64,000 bases of DNA from Cichorium intybus (lineage: Eukaryota > Streptophyta > Magnoliopsida > Asterales > Asteraceae). Under the pieces are notes generated by a model. That model was not told where the DNA came from. It ran no database searches and saw only the letters and a program-made list of their open reading frames with translations. The DNA is taken from positions 74,175,494 to 74,239,493 of the forward strand of contig CM042013.1 of the NCBI GenBank assembly GCA_023525715.1, given 5' to 3'. Shown here in pieces: positions 35,101 through 50,072 of the stretch (its first letter is position 1; each line of letters begins with the position of its first letter). The position numbers and the translations under genes were made by a program.

Positions 35101-36086
35101 TAGGGTTAACCATTACTACTTACAAGGAAGAGCAATTTTTCATCAATATAAAAGATGATATGATTTGAAGGTAGAATGATATAATTAATAGTAAACTCAT
35201 TACGCATCACAACCGTTTAAAATTTGGTTCTAATAGAAAGCATACTAAAAAAGTATTGAATGGCCTTATCTAAATGGATTAACTTATGATAAAATAAAAA
35301 TTGCACAGCGAATGTGTTCAAATTAGCAGGATGGTTAATCTACCTGTATGAATTAATATATGAGATCACATAATTGCAATTACTAGATTCAATTTTAAGC
35401 AATTAGTTATCCAATTTAAATACATCAGAAATACACATAGTTCATCTTAATGAGAAAACTTATTGAAATACATAGGGAGAAGAAGATTATATTAACTTTT
35501 CATGTGCTAATTAAACAAAATTAAAGAGTATGGAAGTATGGTAAGAAAGTGGTTACCTGTCATTTAAGACATTCCCTTCCAAATCAGCGACTTCTGTAAG
35601 CGCCTTTTTCCATTGGTCTATCTTTTGAGCCCATTTACTTCTTTTATTTGCATTTGTCTCCGCCTCCATCCTCTGTCTATGCTTAGACATTGCATCTCCA
35701 AAGCTACTTTGTTGCTTCTTGACATGAATGCGCTCAACATGATAAAATATAGGGAAAACAACATGGTTGTATGTCATATGTTGCTCAAGGATCAGCACCA
35801 ATTCATCAAGACACCATGTGGAAGAAGCATAATTCTTGGACAAAACAAGAACAGAAGCCCTAGATGCCTTAATAGCACTCTCCAATTCCGGTTTCAGATC
35901 CTCCCCGATTTCAATCTCTTCGTCATCTAAGAAGGTAGTGATTTTGGCATCCATGAGGGCTTTATAAAGGTTACTAGTGAAAGTATGACGAGTGTCAAGG
36001 CCTCTAAAACTTAAAAATACGTCATATACATGACCATGAGTTAACGAAGATGAAGATACTTGTGAATGTTCTGAGACAATAACCAT
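32160..36086 (-). pseudogene. TIR-NB-LRR resistance gene 1, truncated by a nonsense change
   Basis: This paralogue of the TNL at 57923-63172 shares its exon phases. Exon 1 (36086-35557) is the TIR domain with YDVFLSFRGLDTR and the catalytic-position Glu in WCLDEL. Exon 2 (34750-33625) is NB-ARC with GIGGIGKT, KKVFLVLDD, CEGHPMAL and MRH at the MHD site. Exon 3 is 33527-33222. Exon 4 starts at 33142. At 32843-32845 the CGA codon of the paralogue is TGA, ending the frame after about 753 residues. Beyond it, LRR sequence is partly deleted and frameshifted to about 32281. Exon 5 (from 32208) keeps only MYHEFGIF before unrelated sequence, so the C-JID domain is lost. A truncated TIR-NB protein could still be made. 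The start was chosen by homology; an upstream in-frame ATG at 36197 is not shared. Confidence 0.88.
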
Positions 36087-36197
36087 TATGCGTTGTGGCT
36101 TGATGACCTTGCACCCTTTCCACGATTTTGTGTATTTATTTATCGTTTCCTTATGTAGGTGTATACCAATAAGCTTTGACACTTCAGGTTGCCTCAA

Positions 36198-36878
<681 letters not shown>

Positions 36879-36879
36879 G

Positions 36880-37633
36880 AGGGTTCTATTGAGAATGGAA
36901 AAGAGGTTGAGAATGCGAGAATGAATCTGGGCCGTTAGATGCGTCAGCGCTGACGCGCCACTCAACGACGACGAGATGGGTTTAATTTTTCGTATATGAT
37001 TTATTCATATATGAATGTGTATATTTATATATGATTATTTATATATCATATATGAATAATCATATATGATTATTCATATTCATATATGAATAAACATATA
37101 TGAATAATCATTTTTGAAATATGGTTGTGGTGGTCGAAATGGTGGTAGATGGTGGCGATGATGATGGTGATGGCGATAGAGGGTGGCAATGATGGTGGTG
37201 ATGGTGGCGGCGGTGTTAGTGGGGTGGTGGTGTTGGTGGAGATGCGCGGTGATGGAGGTGGTGGTGGTGGTGGTGGCGGTGGGTGGTGGTAGCGATGGTG
37301 GAGGTGGTGGTAAAGGTGGTAGTGGTGGTGGTGGTCGAGATGATGATAGAGGTGGTAGAGTTGGCAGTAGCGGTGGTGGTGATTGGTGGCGGTGGCAGCG
37401 GCGAGGGAGGTGGCGGCGGCAGCGGTAGTGGTGGCGGCGACGACGGTGGTAGTGGTGACGCAGGTGGTGCAGGTGGAAGTGGTGGTGAAAATCATATGTG
37501 AATAATAATATATATCCCGTCGTTAGAGCGTCAACGCTCCGACGGCGCCAAAGCAATAGAGCGGTAAGAAAAAAATATGTGGCCCATATTCATTCTCGCA
37601 TTCTCAACCTTATTTTCATTCTCAATAGAACCT
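36880..37633. mobile_element. Terminal-inverted-repeat element with a GGT/GGC-rich core
   Basis: The ends are inverted repeats of about 53 bases: GGTTCTATTGAGAATG, then GGTTGAGAATGCGAGAATGA at 36882-36933, and the same reading on the minus strand from 37633 to 37581. Between them lie a perfect 16-base palindrome GCGTCAGCGCTGACGC (about 36940), a 30-base perfect palindrome (37050-37079), a GGT/GGC-rich stretch, and a hairpin-forming segment near 37520. No transposase is encoded. It sits in a (TA)n tract, so the target duplication cannot be read and the superfamily is undecided. Confidence 0.75.
37120..37495. repeat. GGT/GGC trinucleotide-rich tract
   Basis: Strand-asymmetric purine-rich G-rich repeats (GGTGGTGGT, GGCGGCGGC with GAT/GGA interruptions) fill the core of the inverted-repeat element. 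The glycine, valine, histidine or threonine-rich reading frames across it are composition artefacts. Confidence 0.85.
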
Positions 37634-37635
37634 AG

Positions 37636-37636
<1 letters not shown>

Positions 37637-37726
<90 letters not shown>
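37637..37726. repeat. (TA)n microsatellite
   Basis: This is the middle section of the split TA array, between the inverted-repeat element and the Helitron. Confidence 0.9.
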
Positions 37727-38313
<587 letters not shown>

Positions 38314-38393
38314 CATGAAATTACTCATAATTCATTATATAAAATATAATTTTTATTGGGGAAATTACTCATAATTCATGAAATTACTCATAA

Positions 38394-39352
<959 letters not shown>

Positions 39353-41229
39353 GGACAATGCTTGCTTAAATTTCCAACGTTTTACATTTCTCGTTCTTTT
39401 AATCAAAATCGGTAACTTTTTAAAGAAACATTCTTCCATTCTAGAGGGATTACAATTTATATGACGTTTTAAGCCATGGTTCTTATCTTTAAGAACTCAA
39501 TTCGAGTCATGCTTAAGTTAGATAACAACTTCCATGAAGATTTTCCATAATTACATCGTATTCAATACATGTACATTGTTATATAAATGACTTATGTCCA
39601 ACCTTCATAAGGTTTTATTTTCCAAGTATTGCCACACTTGACTTCTTCCATTTCTATTCACATTATTAATTATTATAGATTATTAGAGATCCAACTATTC
39701 TTCTTTCATTACATATGTATAAGTATGTCGTCGTCATCCATGACTCTTGCAATAGTATTTCATTTCGAATTCATAGTATTTCGTCATACTTTAATGGTTC
39801 ATGCTTTCGTTAGTCACAAACAAATGACTTACAATATCCATAATTAATCCTTATATTTCCAAGATGCATCTCGTATGAACAATATCATAAGTAAAGGTTT
39901 TGGTCAACAAAAATCAATATGGGTCAACTCTTAGTCAATCATTAACTCTGAATAAATGGCTGTGCTTCGATCGAATACCAAATATGCATGACCATACTTA
40001 GTCGATGCAAACCTGTTATCAATACCTTATAATTCTAACTTTTCCATCTTTGATCCGTTTATAATATACATGCTTTAAAATATGATATTAACGATTTTAT
40101 ACAAACTTCGAAAATTTAGTTAGTTGTAATCATCATGCCTTGAGATTTGTATCTTATGCATTCATACATGTATATTCCGTGCTTTAGGCATTTCCAGCCT
40201 TACAACTTATTCTAGTTTTTATCATTCCAAACATAATCATAAATATGTCTTATTTATTACATGAGGTTATTCCTTTGTTATTTCCACTTATCATTAGACA
40301 TAGAAGCTTACACGAAGGGTTTGCGTAAGTTCTTTTTCATTTAAGGATTGAGGTGTAGTAACGCCAGACTTTGATCGCGGGACGATCTTGAAGATATCCG
40401 TTTGTCACATCCAAGGCATCGAGTACTGTGTTTTAAAAATAAAACTATATTTGATTTGTTGAAACCTTTTATATATATTCGATGCTGATTTATGGGGCGT
40501 TACAATATATATCCTAATATCCCTTAAAACATAAGTGATTAAATTTCAAAACAACAGAAAAACAATGGCAAATTGATGTTGTTGGATGGATTTAATATTT
40601 TTTAGTCTTTTTTATAATATTTTGCCTCTCATAGCTCCGACCAAACTGATTCAAATTTTATCTCGAGAAAAGACAAAACTATCTACAAACTTTTGTTTTG
40701 CCTTTGTAGAGATATGATACTTAAATGGGTAAATGATAAGCATAGATGTTGAAAGCAATGTGTTGATGAACAAAAATCCAAATTTAATAAGGCCTTTTTA
40801 ATAATTTCATGGTAACCATCGTCTGATCGCCTAGTGGTTGTTGTGGAGGATGACATATAAGTATCTCACAGAAGTTACCCAAGTTTAAATTATGCCTAAG
40901 GTACATAAGGGTTGGTCAGGATTGGGTATAATGTGGTTAGAATGACACTTGGTCATTACTTTATCCTTAGAAGTTACCCAAGTTTAAATTATGTTCAAGT
41001 TGGGTTTTGATATCTCAAGGGAATTTTGGTCATTACTTTATCCTTAGAATGACACTTGGTGTGATGAAAAGGTGTGACTTAGGATAGGTAAATTAAGAGT
41101 AATACTTTCTTTTTTGGCTTGTAGGAAATGAATAAAGTAATAGCAACTCAATAGATCAAGGACTCGTGTGACATTAGACTAAGGTGACTAACATTCTCTT
41201 TCCCTGATATCGTATTGGGGATATATATA
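39353..41229. other. AT-rich non-coding interval with an LTR-like end
   Basis: No gene is seen. Sequence from about 40330 to 40503 ends GGGGCGTTACA, like the end of a Ty3-type LTR, but no matching start or target duplication was found. Confidence 0.35.
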
Positions 41230-42578
41230 TGTAAAGAAGTTGTGGCCTTTATGGCGTGGCTCTCAGGGGCGTGGCCCTTCGGTGTGTGGCTTTTGTGGCA
41301 TGGCCCTTCGAGGTATGGCCTTAATGGTGTGGCCCTTCACGGTGTGGCCTTCGTGGCATAGCCTACATGGCGAGGGGTGATGTTTAAGCTGCCAGTTGTC
41401 AATGTGGAATAGGGTGGAATGTAACTACGGGTTGTCGGGTCATGGTCTTCGGGCTCACCCCGAACAACCTGGTTCTCGGGCTCACCCTGATTTGCCCCGA
41501 CTAAGACTCACAGGCTCACCCCGTTCCGCCCATCGCTAGTTCAATGTGTGGACTCTCGGGCACACCCCGATCCGTCCGGCTCTTGGGATCACCCCGATCC
41601 TCCTTCGCATGACAACCCCCTCCTAAATTAGTATATGTACTAAACATACGTACTAATAATAGAAGCTTAAACATTCAGATCGACCCAGCGGGTACCTACT
41701 CGGTCACACAATCACATAGATGGAGCACGACCACCCTAAGCATACAACACTATACATCGTGAAGTAAACCTACAGCGCATGTAACATTACCCATAGTATT
41801 GCAAGAAAACTCACCTGATCCACAAAGCTGAACAACACTCCACTCGCATGCCCTCATATCCCGACAACACGAACCTTCTAATAAGGATAAACTTCAGTTA
41901 CAACTTCCTAAACCCTAAACAGGTTAACCCCCAAGACAGGTACCCTGAACCCTCAAGTTTGACCAAAAGTCAAACAGGTTTAAAAAGTCAACGGTCAAAG
42001 GTCAAAGTAAAAGTCAATGGTCAACAATCAGTTAGCATCGTTATCTTCCCAAGATAGCGTCGCTAACTATGACCAGTCCTAAAACCTCATTAAGCTCTGA
42101 ATGCCAAAATCCCGTAATAAAATTTTCGTTTTCAAAACGGTTCAATACATTAAACAGATTGTAAAATAGAAGCCATCCGATTAAAACTTGGTATTTAAAA
42201 ACTTATAAAATCGTGTTTATCAAAATCGTTTACAAACATTATCCAGCGGAAGACTTGAATTCCAAAACCTCAGATGCGATATAGTCGCGTCGTGCTTCAA
42301 GCCCAAGCTAGCAAATACCTGAAAAGCAATTAGGTTGAAAGAGTAAGCACAAAGCTTAGTAAGTTCCCCAAAATATCACACGATCCAGCACCTAAGGCAC
42401 AATCATTCATGGGCTCTCGGGCTCACCCTGACCCGCCTCAGCTAATCAACACATTATGGGTCATGGTCTCCGGGCACACCCAAAACAACCTGGCTTTCGG
42501 GCTAACCCCGAGTCGCCCCAACTAGGACTCTAAGGCTCACCCCATGGCTCGTTGCCAACTCAATGCATGGATGCTCGG
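41230..42578. repeat. Ty3-LTR-like repeat, first tandem copy and start of second
   Basis: 41230-41375 is a short tandem of GTGGCCCTTCG-like units. 41430-41620 has repeated CGGGCTCACCCCGA units. The phrases GGGTCATGGTCT...CGGGC, CCTCCTAAATTAGTATATG, GGAGCACGACCACCC and GATAGCGTCGCTAAC (41430-42120) recur in the same order at 42460-45790 once two later insertions are removed. This indicates a tandem duplication with a period of about 1 kb. Confidence 0.65.
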
Positions 42579-44940
42579 TGTAACACCCGACTTTTAAAAC
42601 AAAAACACTCCTAAAAATTTTTCATTTAAAACAATGTTTCAATACATAAAACCATAACAAAAGGGGTATATTTTATCAAAAACGGGTACAAGTGTATCAA
42701 GGAGTGTATAAAATACCATAACTTCCTTGTTAAAGCCAGGCTGCTACTGACAGCATCTATAAGTCCCACTTCTTTAGTCACGGACTGTAACTTTTCCCTT
42801 ATCAGGATCATGCTAACCTGCAGGGACATTTAACAGATAACGTGAGCTATAAAGCTCAGTGAGTAATCATACCTGCAAATAGCACATAAAGATATACATT
42901 CATATATAATACTCTATATATGATAAGTCTCTTTCTACTCATCTTTTCAATATCAAGTCCCATTTTATAGCCCCTTTCCGGCTAACCTTATATATGTTTG
43001 GATATCAGATCCAAACTCCTAGCCTTACTGGCTAACCATATATCTCTTAGGATTTCACATCCTACCTCATAGCCTTACAGGCTGAACCATAATAACATAT
43101 GATTATCAAATCACGACAGTTATTTGAACATTTAATCATATCTAACCATTTCTGTCCCATGTTTCTTAGTCATAATTGACTGCACCATATTTCCTGGCCA
43201 TATAAGTCGCACCAAACAGTTTCAACATTTATATCATAGCCCTAAGGCCGCACCAACAGGTTTCAATAACCCGATATCATAGTCATATATGGCTCACGAG
43301 TTTGCCCCGCTTTTTCCTAGACTCACGGCTCCGTTCTTGTCATTTCATTGACTCACGGCTTACCCGGTATTGTCTTTTTTATTGACTCACAGCTCCGTTC
43401 TTGTCTTTCTCAGACTCACGGCTTATCTGGTATTGTCGTATTATTGACTCACAGCTCCGTTCTTGTCTTTCTCAGACTCACGGCTTATCTGGTATTGTCT
43501 TTTCAATATATCTTTAAAACTGTCATTTTCGTCCCCCAAAGCTGTTTCAATCTGTAACAGTCCAATCAACACATATCATATATGATATAAGTGAGATTAC
43601 TCACCTGGATACTTGATGCAATTGTATCCCGTTAATCTTTGCATTCTTGCACCTTTATCAATGCACTTGTTCGGTACCTATTCATTTATTTATATAATAA
43701 ATGATTATAGGTTAATCACCATTTCAGTTGACTCTACTACACAAGAGTACAATATAATACAATTAGGGACCATTTCTAGATGATAACTTTCACTTACCAT
43801 CTTCTTACTAATTATAAATTTTTCCCGAAATACGCGTATTTTACTACAGTACCATCGGAAGGTCGTATACGTATTCCGACAATTTTTCATAAAGTTTCAC
43901 ATCATATTAGACCTATGTTCAAAATTTGAGGTCAAACAGACAAGTCTAGCATCAAAATCATATTTGAAATTGCCAAAATTCGTAACAGGAAGCTCAATGC
44001 CTCACTGCCGTTCCTTCGCGTCGCGAGCCACCATGTGGCCGCGTCGCGATTGCTGCTGCACAGACCAGGAAGTTCCGATTTTTATGCTATAAAATCCCAT
44101 TTTCTCATATTAAGTGCTTAATACCCTACTTAATCGGTAGGGGTTTGTTCTAGGACCAAAACCCTTCATTTACTTCAAGTTTTAAACCATGGAATTGTTG
44201 ATTCCAATCCATTTCCAAAAATTCCCGTTTTTCACATTTTTGGTCCAAAACCGAAATTATTCAAAATTAATCACTTCTACTGATTATTCTCATCTCTAGC
44301 AACATTTGGAACTCATTAAAACCCATTAGAATCCACTGAATCATATAAACTTGTATCCTAGGGTTCTTGAGCAAAGTTCCAAATTTTCACTAATAGCAAC
44401 ATACTTTCTATTTGATATGTGTTCTTACCACATAAACATGTTTGCTATTTATAATTATACAAAACCACTTGGATTATATCTGGAATTCAGTTTCCAGTTC
44501 ATCCCACGAAGAACACACACATAACTTAGGTTAGAATTTCAAAGTACTAACCTTAATTAACTTGACAATTCTTCAATCTTCAAACACTTGGCCAAATTTC
44601 TACTTCACTTCTCAAGAACTTGTAGAAATCGCATCATCAAAATCCTTCCCGTAGCTTCTCCAATGATCAGCCACAATTATGCAGATAATTCTCCTTTTAT
44701 ATTTCCCAGATTTCATTTTAGCCCCTCAAGTCCTTTTTCTTGAACTTTTGGCCACATAATCAAATTTCATCACATAAGAACTACATTTCTTATATTTTGC
44801 CACAAGCAAACAATATTTTTACATATTTGGTACTTCACATGGTCAAATGACCAAATTACCCTTTTATGGTAAAATGACCAATTTACCCCTTTTTGCTAGA
44901 ATTAACTTTCGAATACTTATTACAAGTATTTGGTGTTACA
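42579..44940 (-). mobile_element. Solo LTR of a Ty3-type element, second copy (inverted)
   Basis: It starts TGTAACACCCG and ends TTGGTGTTACA, with flanks CTCGG (42574-42578) and TTCGG (44941-44945), a target duplication with one difference. The reverse complement matches the solo LTR at 1778-19561 throughout, for example the GTAAATTGGTCATTTTACC-like start and the ACTCACTGAGCTTTATAGCT segment. It holds a 62-base tandem repeat (43320-43500) and a GCGTCGCG-containing GC-rich spot (44010-44060). There is no internal domain. Confidence 0.85.
43320..43500. repeat. 62-base tandem repeat inside the second solo LTR
   Basis: There are three copies of a unit containing GACTCACAGCTCCGTTCTTG and GACTCACGGCTTATCTGG, the latter two nearly identical. 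This corresponds in reverse to the repeats at about 3220-3371 and 18615-18700 of the first solo LTR. Confidence 0.8.
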
Positions 44941-45030
44941 TTCGGGCTCACCCCGATCCGTCCAGGCTTCGGGGTCACCCTAATCTGCCTTTGCATGACA
45001 ACCCCCTCCTAAATTAGTATATGTACTAAA

Positions 45031-45326
45031 TGTTGGAATAGTGTCTAAGGTCATCAACTTGTGGAAGTTCTAATCTGTATGGTTTTCTGGTGTTCCTGGG
45101 TATGAGTCATTAGAGGGATTCGCACTTTGGATCCTGTTCATCCTTTGCAAGTGTTGTTCATCAGGTTCAAGACAAGAGATAATCCTGAGGTACATTTTGT
45201 TTATGTTTTGTTGCTATAACTAATATGAACTGTATGATCCTGAACTCTGTTCATGGAGATTTTGTGATTTGATCTTGTTAGTCTTACGTTGCATATGTGT
45301 TTATGTTTATATGATCGAATCCTAAA
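45031..45326. mobile_element. Short copia-type solo LTR or TRIM-like insertion
   Basis: About 296 bases begin TGTTGGAATAG and end CCTAAA, flanked by ACTAAA on both sides. They interrupt a phrase that is continuous in the tandem copy at about 41630-41650. A segment around 45115 (GAGGGATTCGCACTTTGGAT) resembles the copia LTR at 20195. No coding region is present. Confidence 0.6.
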
Positions 45327-46516
45327 ACTAAACATACATACCAATTACAGAAGCCTAAGCATTCGGATCGACTTAACGGGTCCCTACTCGTCACACAATC
45401 ACATAGATGGAGCACGACCACCCTAAGCATACAACACTGCACAACATGAAGTAAAGTAGAACGTATGTAACATCACCCATAATATAGTGAGAAAACTCAC
45501 CTGATCCGCAAAGCTGAACAGCACTCCACTCACATGCCCCCAGATCCCGACAATACGAACCTCCTAATAAGGATAAACTTCACTTAGAACATTCTAAACC
45601 CCAAACACGATAAACCCCCCGAGACAGGTACCTCGAACCCTCAAGTTTGACCAAAAGTAAAACTCGTCAAAAAGTCAACGGTCAAATGTCAATGTCAAAG
45701 TCAACGGTCAACAGCCAGTTAGTGTCACTATCTTCCTTAGATAGCGTCACTAACTATGAATAGTCCTAAAACTTAATTAAGCTCATAATCCATTCAGCCA
45801 TGCCATCAAACTCAAAAACCTAAGTCCAAAAGCTCAAAAACTAGCCAAACAACCATACAAACAACCCAAGAGAGCTTGGCTCGCTCTTTAATCTGACTTA
45901 ATGGGTCTAGAAATGCTATAAGAAGCATAAAGGTCAGAACTATCCTAACAAGTTCCAAAGGCCATGCCAAAAAGGCACCAAATATCCATTTCCACCATCA
46001 CAAACACTAGATCAACCTTGCAAACATAAAAAGGAATAAACTTTATGCTCACAAAGGTCCAGAAATGTAGATCTTGATGACTCAATCTTGGAGAATACCT
46101 TCTAGCAACATCATGAACCTTCTTTTCTTCAAGAATCTTCCAAAATAAGACCAAAATCACCAAAACCACTCCAAGGAAGCTAGAGAAAGATGAGAGACGT
46201 TTTTGGGAGCTGAAATGTAGCAAATGGCGGCTACCCTAGGGTTTGGCACCGTTATATATGGCCTATAAATCGAATTTCAGGGTTTTGGCCCAAACAGGGA
46301 GGTTAGCTTTGCTAACCTTATGTTAGCGTCGCTATGTGGAGATCGTGTCATCCCACAAACCTGCCAAAATTAGCAACTCTAACCCTTCACTTAGCGACTC
46401 TAACCCACTTCGACGCTATGCCCAAACTTAGTGACGCTAACTGCATATTTTCCCAAAATCTCATTCCTTTAACATTGAACTTGGGCATTCCGGGATTAGG
46501 GTCTTACACTTAGATT
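45327..46516. repeat. Ty3-LTR-like repeat, continuation of second tandem copy
   Basis: 45330-45790 repeats 41640-42110 at roughly 85-90 percent by eye. The rest contains several variants of TTAGCGACGCTAAC and ends GATTAGGGTCTTACA at about 46507, which looks like an LTR end in reverse (TGTAAGACCC). No gene is seen. Confidence 0.55.
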
Positions 46517-46624
46517 CATCAAACGACAAAAACTCTCCACATCACATTACATGATTTAGACCTTTTCTTGTGTGGTTTGTCGTTTCTAAAAATGAATCTC
46601 ATATGGATTCAAATAGGTCGAGAA

Positions 46625-46733
46625 TGTTGTATTAGGTGTCTAAGCCATGACTTTATATTTGTATTTATTTTATTAATAGAAGCAAAGTCCATTTGGGTTG
46701 CCCTCATAGCAGGAGGATTGATGTAGAAGTCAG
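46625..46733 (+). repeat. Copia LTR fragment, left of Athila-like element 2
   Basis: It starts TGTTGTATTAGGTGTCTAAG and is cut at 46733 by Athila-like element 2, resuming at 55205. It shares the TTTGGGTTGCCCTC phrase style with the LTR at 19770. Confidence 0.55.
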
Positions 46734-47865
46734 TGACATCGCAGCGGTCGTCATGCGGTCAAAAATAAGAAAAACCTAACACACACACTTAGCACAGTGG
46801 AAGTCAGGGTCGATCCGCAGGAGTTACATGGTCAAGTCAGGTGATAGATTACCAACTATAGTGTCACGCTATAGTCAAAGGACTTAGTTCCTACACTTTT
46901 GACTACTAATCCCGAAAAGCATAAACTAAACAATCTCAAAACAAGCATAGACTAAGCTAAGCTTTAACTCAAACCTAGTTACTTTCTGAAATCAGAAGTA
47001 CATCTCTACTTCAGAAGCAACAAAGGCATTTAAAGAAACCAAACAATCACAAGGCATGAACCGAACCAATAATTAAAAGTCCAAATGACAGTCACTGGCT
47101 AGAGTCCAAACCTAAAAGCTAACCTAGTTGGCTACTAAAATCAGTAAGGGAAAACAGTCCCAAACAAGGTCATAAACACATCCAAACACAATCCAAGCAT
47201 TCAAAATCAATAACAAGCATCAAACACCGAAAAACCAATATTACTTGTAACCAAATGATTATTATAAACCCAAAACAGGTTCCAATCATCCAATACAGTA
47301 ACAAGAACTGAAAAACAGTAAATTAAATGCTCAAGGTCAGTGGTTGTCACTCCCACAAACCCTAGCCACTAATGCTAACTATTATACTAAAAAGAAATTA
47401 AACATAAAAACCTGAAATACCAAAAGGTAGTTGCTGGAAACGAGTTCTTGGAGTCAAAGAGCCTCTACGGTCGATTTTTCACCTGGGTTTTGCTCTAGTT
47501 TTCGGCTGAAAACACCTCTATTTATAGTTGCAAATTTTACGCAACCGCACCGCGCATATATGGTTTCCGCAGTGCATGTTTTCCGCGTCGCGCATATAGG
47601 GTTTTATCCCCATTTCTTCGGACTTTGAATTTTATTCCACCGCCTTGTATCCGCGTCGTGCCTTCTTGATTTCCACGGCGCGCGTACGTTTTTTCCTGAT
47701 TTTTCCTTCCTCTCCAAACTTTCTCCAATTTGTACGCCTTTGGTCCCTGTTTTCATTATTTTCTTCCAAACAAGTACTGGCACGAAAAGTGAGAATACCA
47801 CGATATATATGATAAGAATAGGGCTCAACAACGACTAAAATATGTAATATCACTAGGCGTTGTCA
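46734..47865 (-). repeat. 3' LTR of Athila-like element 2
   Basis: The 1132-base LTR is similar to 54102-55199 and recognisably related to the LTRs of element 1 (GTCATGCGGTCAAAAATAAG near the start, TATCACTAGGCGTTGTCA at the end). Confidence 0.9.
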
Positions 47866-47885
47866 AACACCCCACACTTGTGTCT
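47866..47885 (-). promoter_or_regulatory. Polypurine tract region of Athila-like element 2
   Basis: On the minus strand CAAGTGTGGGGTGTTT ends at the 3' LTR, identical to element 1. Confidence 0.7.
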
Positions 47886-48879
47886 TGCTTGTCCCCAAGC
47901 AAAAGAGTTTTTCAATAAATTCTAACTAAGACTCAAATAATTTTTGACTGTGTTCAGTTTCAAAGTTTATTGCTTTATGAGTTAGAGTGAAATAGTTCGT
48001 GAAAACATAATCAGAGTGTTCTTTGGAATTCATGGCTTTCTAGAGAACCCTTCATTACGAATTTTCTGTCTGCAATGAAGTGTACTTACTCATTCAGATT
48101 CTAAAGGCCATTAAGGAATTGTCCATGACTTTCGATGTTGTCCGTGTAACGAGCTTTCAAAAATACCATCCCAGACCAGACGATCTTAGGTGGTAAGGTG
48201 CATAAATGCCTCTTCGAGGCCACCCTTTTCGGACCTACCGACTCGAACAACAAAGGCCACAGATTGACATTTCCTTCCTAAATTCCAATCCTAAAACACT
48301 CTAATCGTCTAACTCCTAAAACTCAACTTGTTTGACTAAACTAATAGCATGATAACAACTACATAGTGTATCTCTTGAAAAATACTAGTGCTATAAACAA
48401 TCACAAACCATTCGTTTCAAACTTACAATTTATAAAAAAATTTGAAAAAGTTGCTAAAAATTTGAAAATCGGTCATTTCTGTAAAAATTTCAAAAATTAC
48501 TCTTTCGACCGTCCACACCCCACACTTAAAATCGTACAACGTCCCCGTTGTACAAAATTTATTTAGAACAAGGGAGAAAGAGTTACCCCTTTGGACGGTA
48601 GATTGCTTGGTTGGTACTCGGTATCACAGGTACAAATTCGAACAAAAAGGTCCCTCGATTCACAATCTGGAGTTGTAGCGCAACAGTAAACACGCCGGTG
48701 GTCAAGACAAGTGGAGGGGCATGGTGACCCCACACTTGTCTGAGACAACTTCTTCCTATTTGGTATAACATGCATGACTCAACAAAATATTAAATGTAAA
48801 CAAATAAAATATACACAAAAAAAAGTGTCATAGATTCGGTACATATATCCCAAAAATGAAAAAGAAAAAGAAAAATACA

Positions 48880-50072
48880 TCAAGTGCCACCTGGTGGCCT
48901 GGAAGGTCCAGCCTCATGGTCGTGGGCTTGAGCTGGGAATGGCCGGGTCTGCTGGCCCTGTGCTGATGCGATCTGTAGTAGCACCTCTCCAATCCACTCC
49001 AGCTGGTCCTCCATCCTGGTGACCCTGGTCTCCAATCGCCTCAGCTCAGATGCCTCCTCCTGTTGTGGCTGTGGTGGCGCTGGGTCTGCTGGTGCAGGCT
49101 GCCTCCTGCGCCTCCTGCCAGGCTGAACGTACATTGGCAGGGGGCGCTGAACAGCCTTTGTCGGGCCCCTCACAAACTGACCGGGCCGCTGCTGCTCGAT
49201 CAGCCCCATCTTCTCCGGTGCCCGCGCTGTAGTGCGGACTGGAGGTAGGGCAGTCAAAGATGCCACCACCGAGGCAGTGAGAATCCGGTATGACCGGGCC
49301 AGGCGGGTAATGAAATACCCCCGGCCCAAGGGACTGCTGGCGGATACGCCAGTCGCACGGGTGGACAGGGCGACGGCTAGGGCAAAAGGAAGGTGGAGGA
49401 ACCTGGATAGGTCGAGAAGGACCCAAAGATAAGTCATGTCCTCCCCCGACACCTTCTCAAGTCCCTCCCGCTGTATGATGGAGGTGGAGACGATGCGGTA
49501 CATGAGGCGGTGTAGTGGATCACGGAGATGGCTCTCCCTGGAGGTCCCTACGTCGTATAGTACATTGGACAACGGTGTCCAAACCTCCATGTTGGCAGCC
49601 CTCTCGGGTTGCCCCTGAATGCACGCCGTGAAGAACTGCGTGAAATGGCGGTGCTGTAGATCCGCCTCCGTGTATATCCCTGTACGCCTCCCGAACTCTC
49701 GGAGGCTACACTCCCTATGTACACCCCCCAGTCTAAAACGAACAAGCCTGGAACGGGCCTCCTGAGAACCCGATGCAAAACGCACAGTAGAAAGGAACTC
49801 CAGCAGGAGCTCGGTGTAGACCGCATCATCCTAGGTGGCCATGAGCCTGTCCCAGCCACGCCAAGTGAATGAGGCATCCTCATGGGTCCAGGTGCGATGC
49901 AAGAATGGCTCAATCTCTCCCCAGAGCCCGGCGTCTCGGAGAATGTCTCTGTCAATGACGGTCGCCTCGAGAACCCAGCGACCGACGAGGGCTTCCTCCG
50001 TAATATATACTCCACTGAGCTATCGAGCTCAGCGGGGAACTGGAGGAACTGGTGGTCCAACCTGAATGCCAT
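48880..50072 (-). pseudogene. ATHILA ORF-1 remnant of Athila-like element 2
   Basis: It is homologous to 14133-15353. The start MAFRLDHQFLQFPAELDSS (ATG at 50072) is in one frame, and the main part (49785-48880), with FRLGGVHRECSLREFGRRT, IYTEADLQHR and RVTRMEDQLEWIGEVL, is in another. At least one frameshift and a TAG near 49832 break it. The proline/glutamine-rich C-terminal part is shorter than in element 1. Confidence 0.75.
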
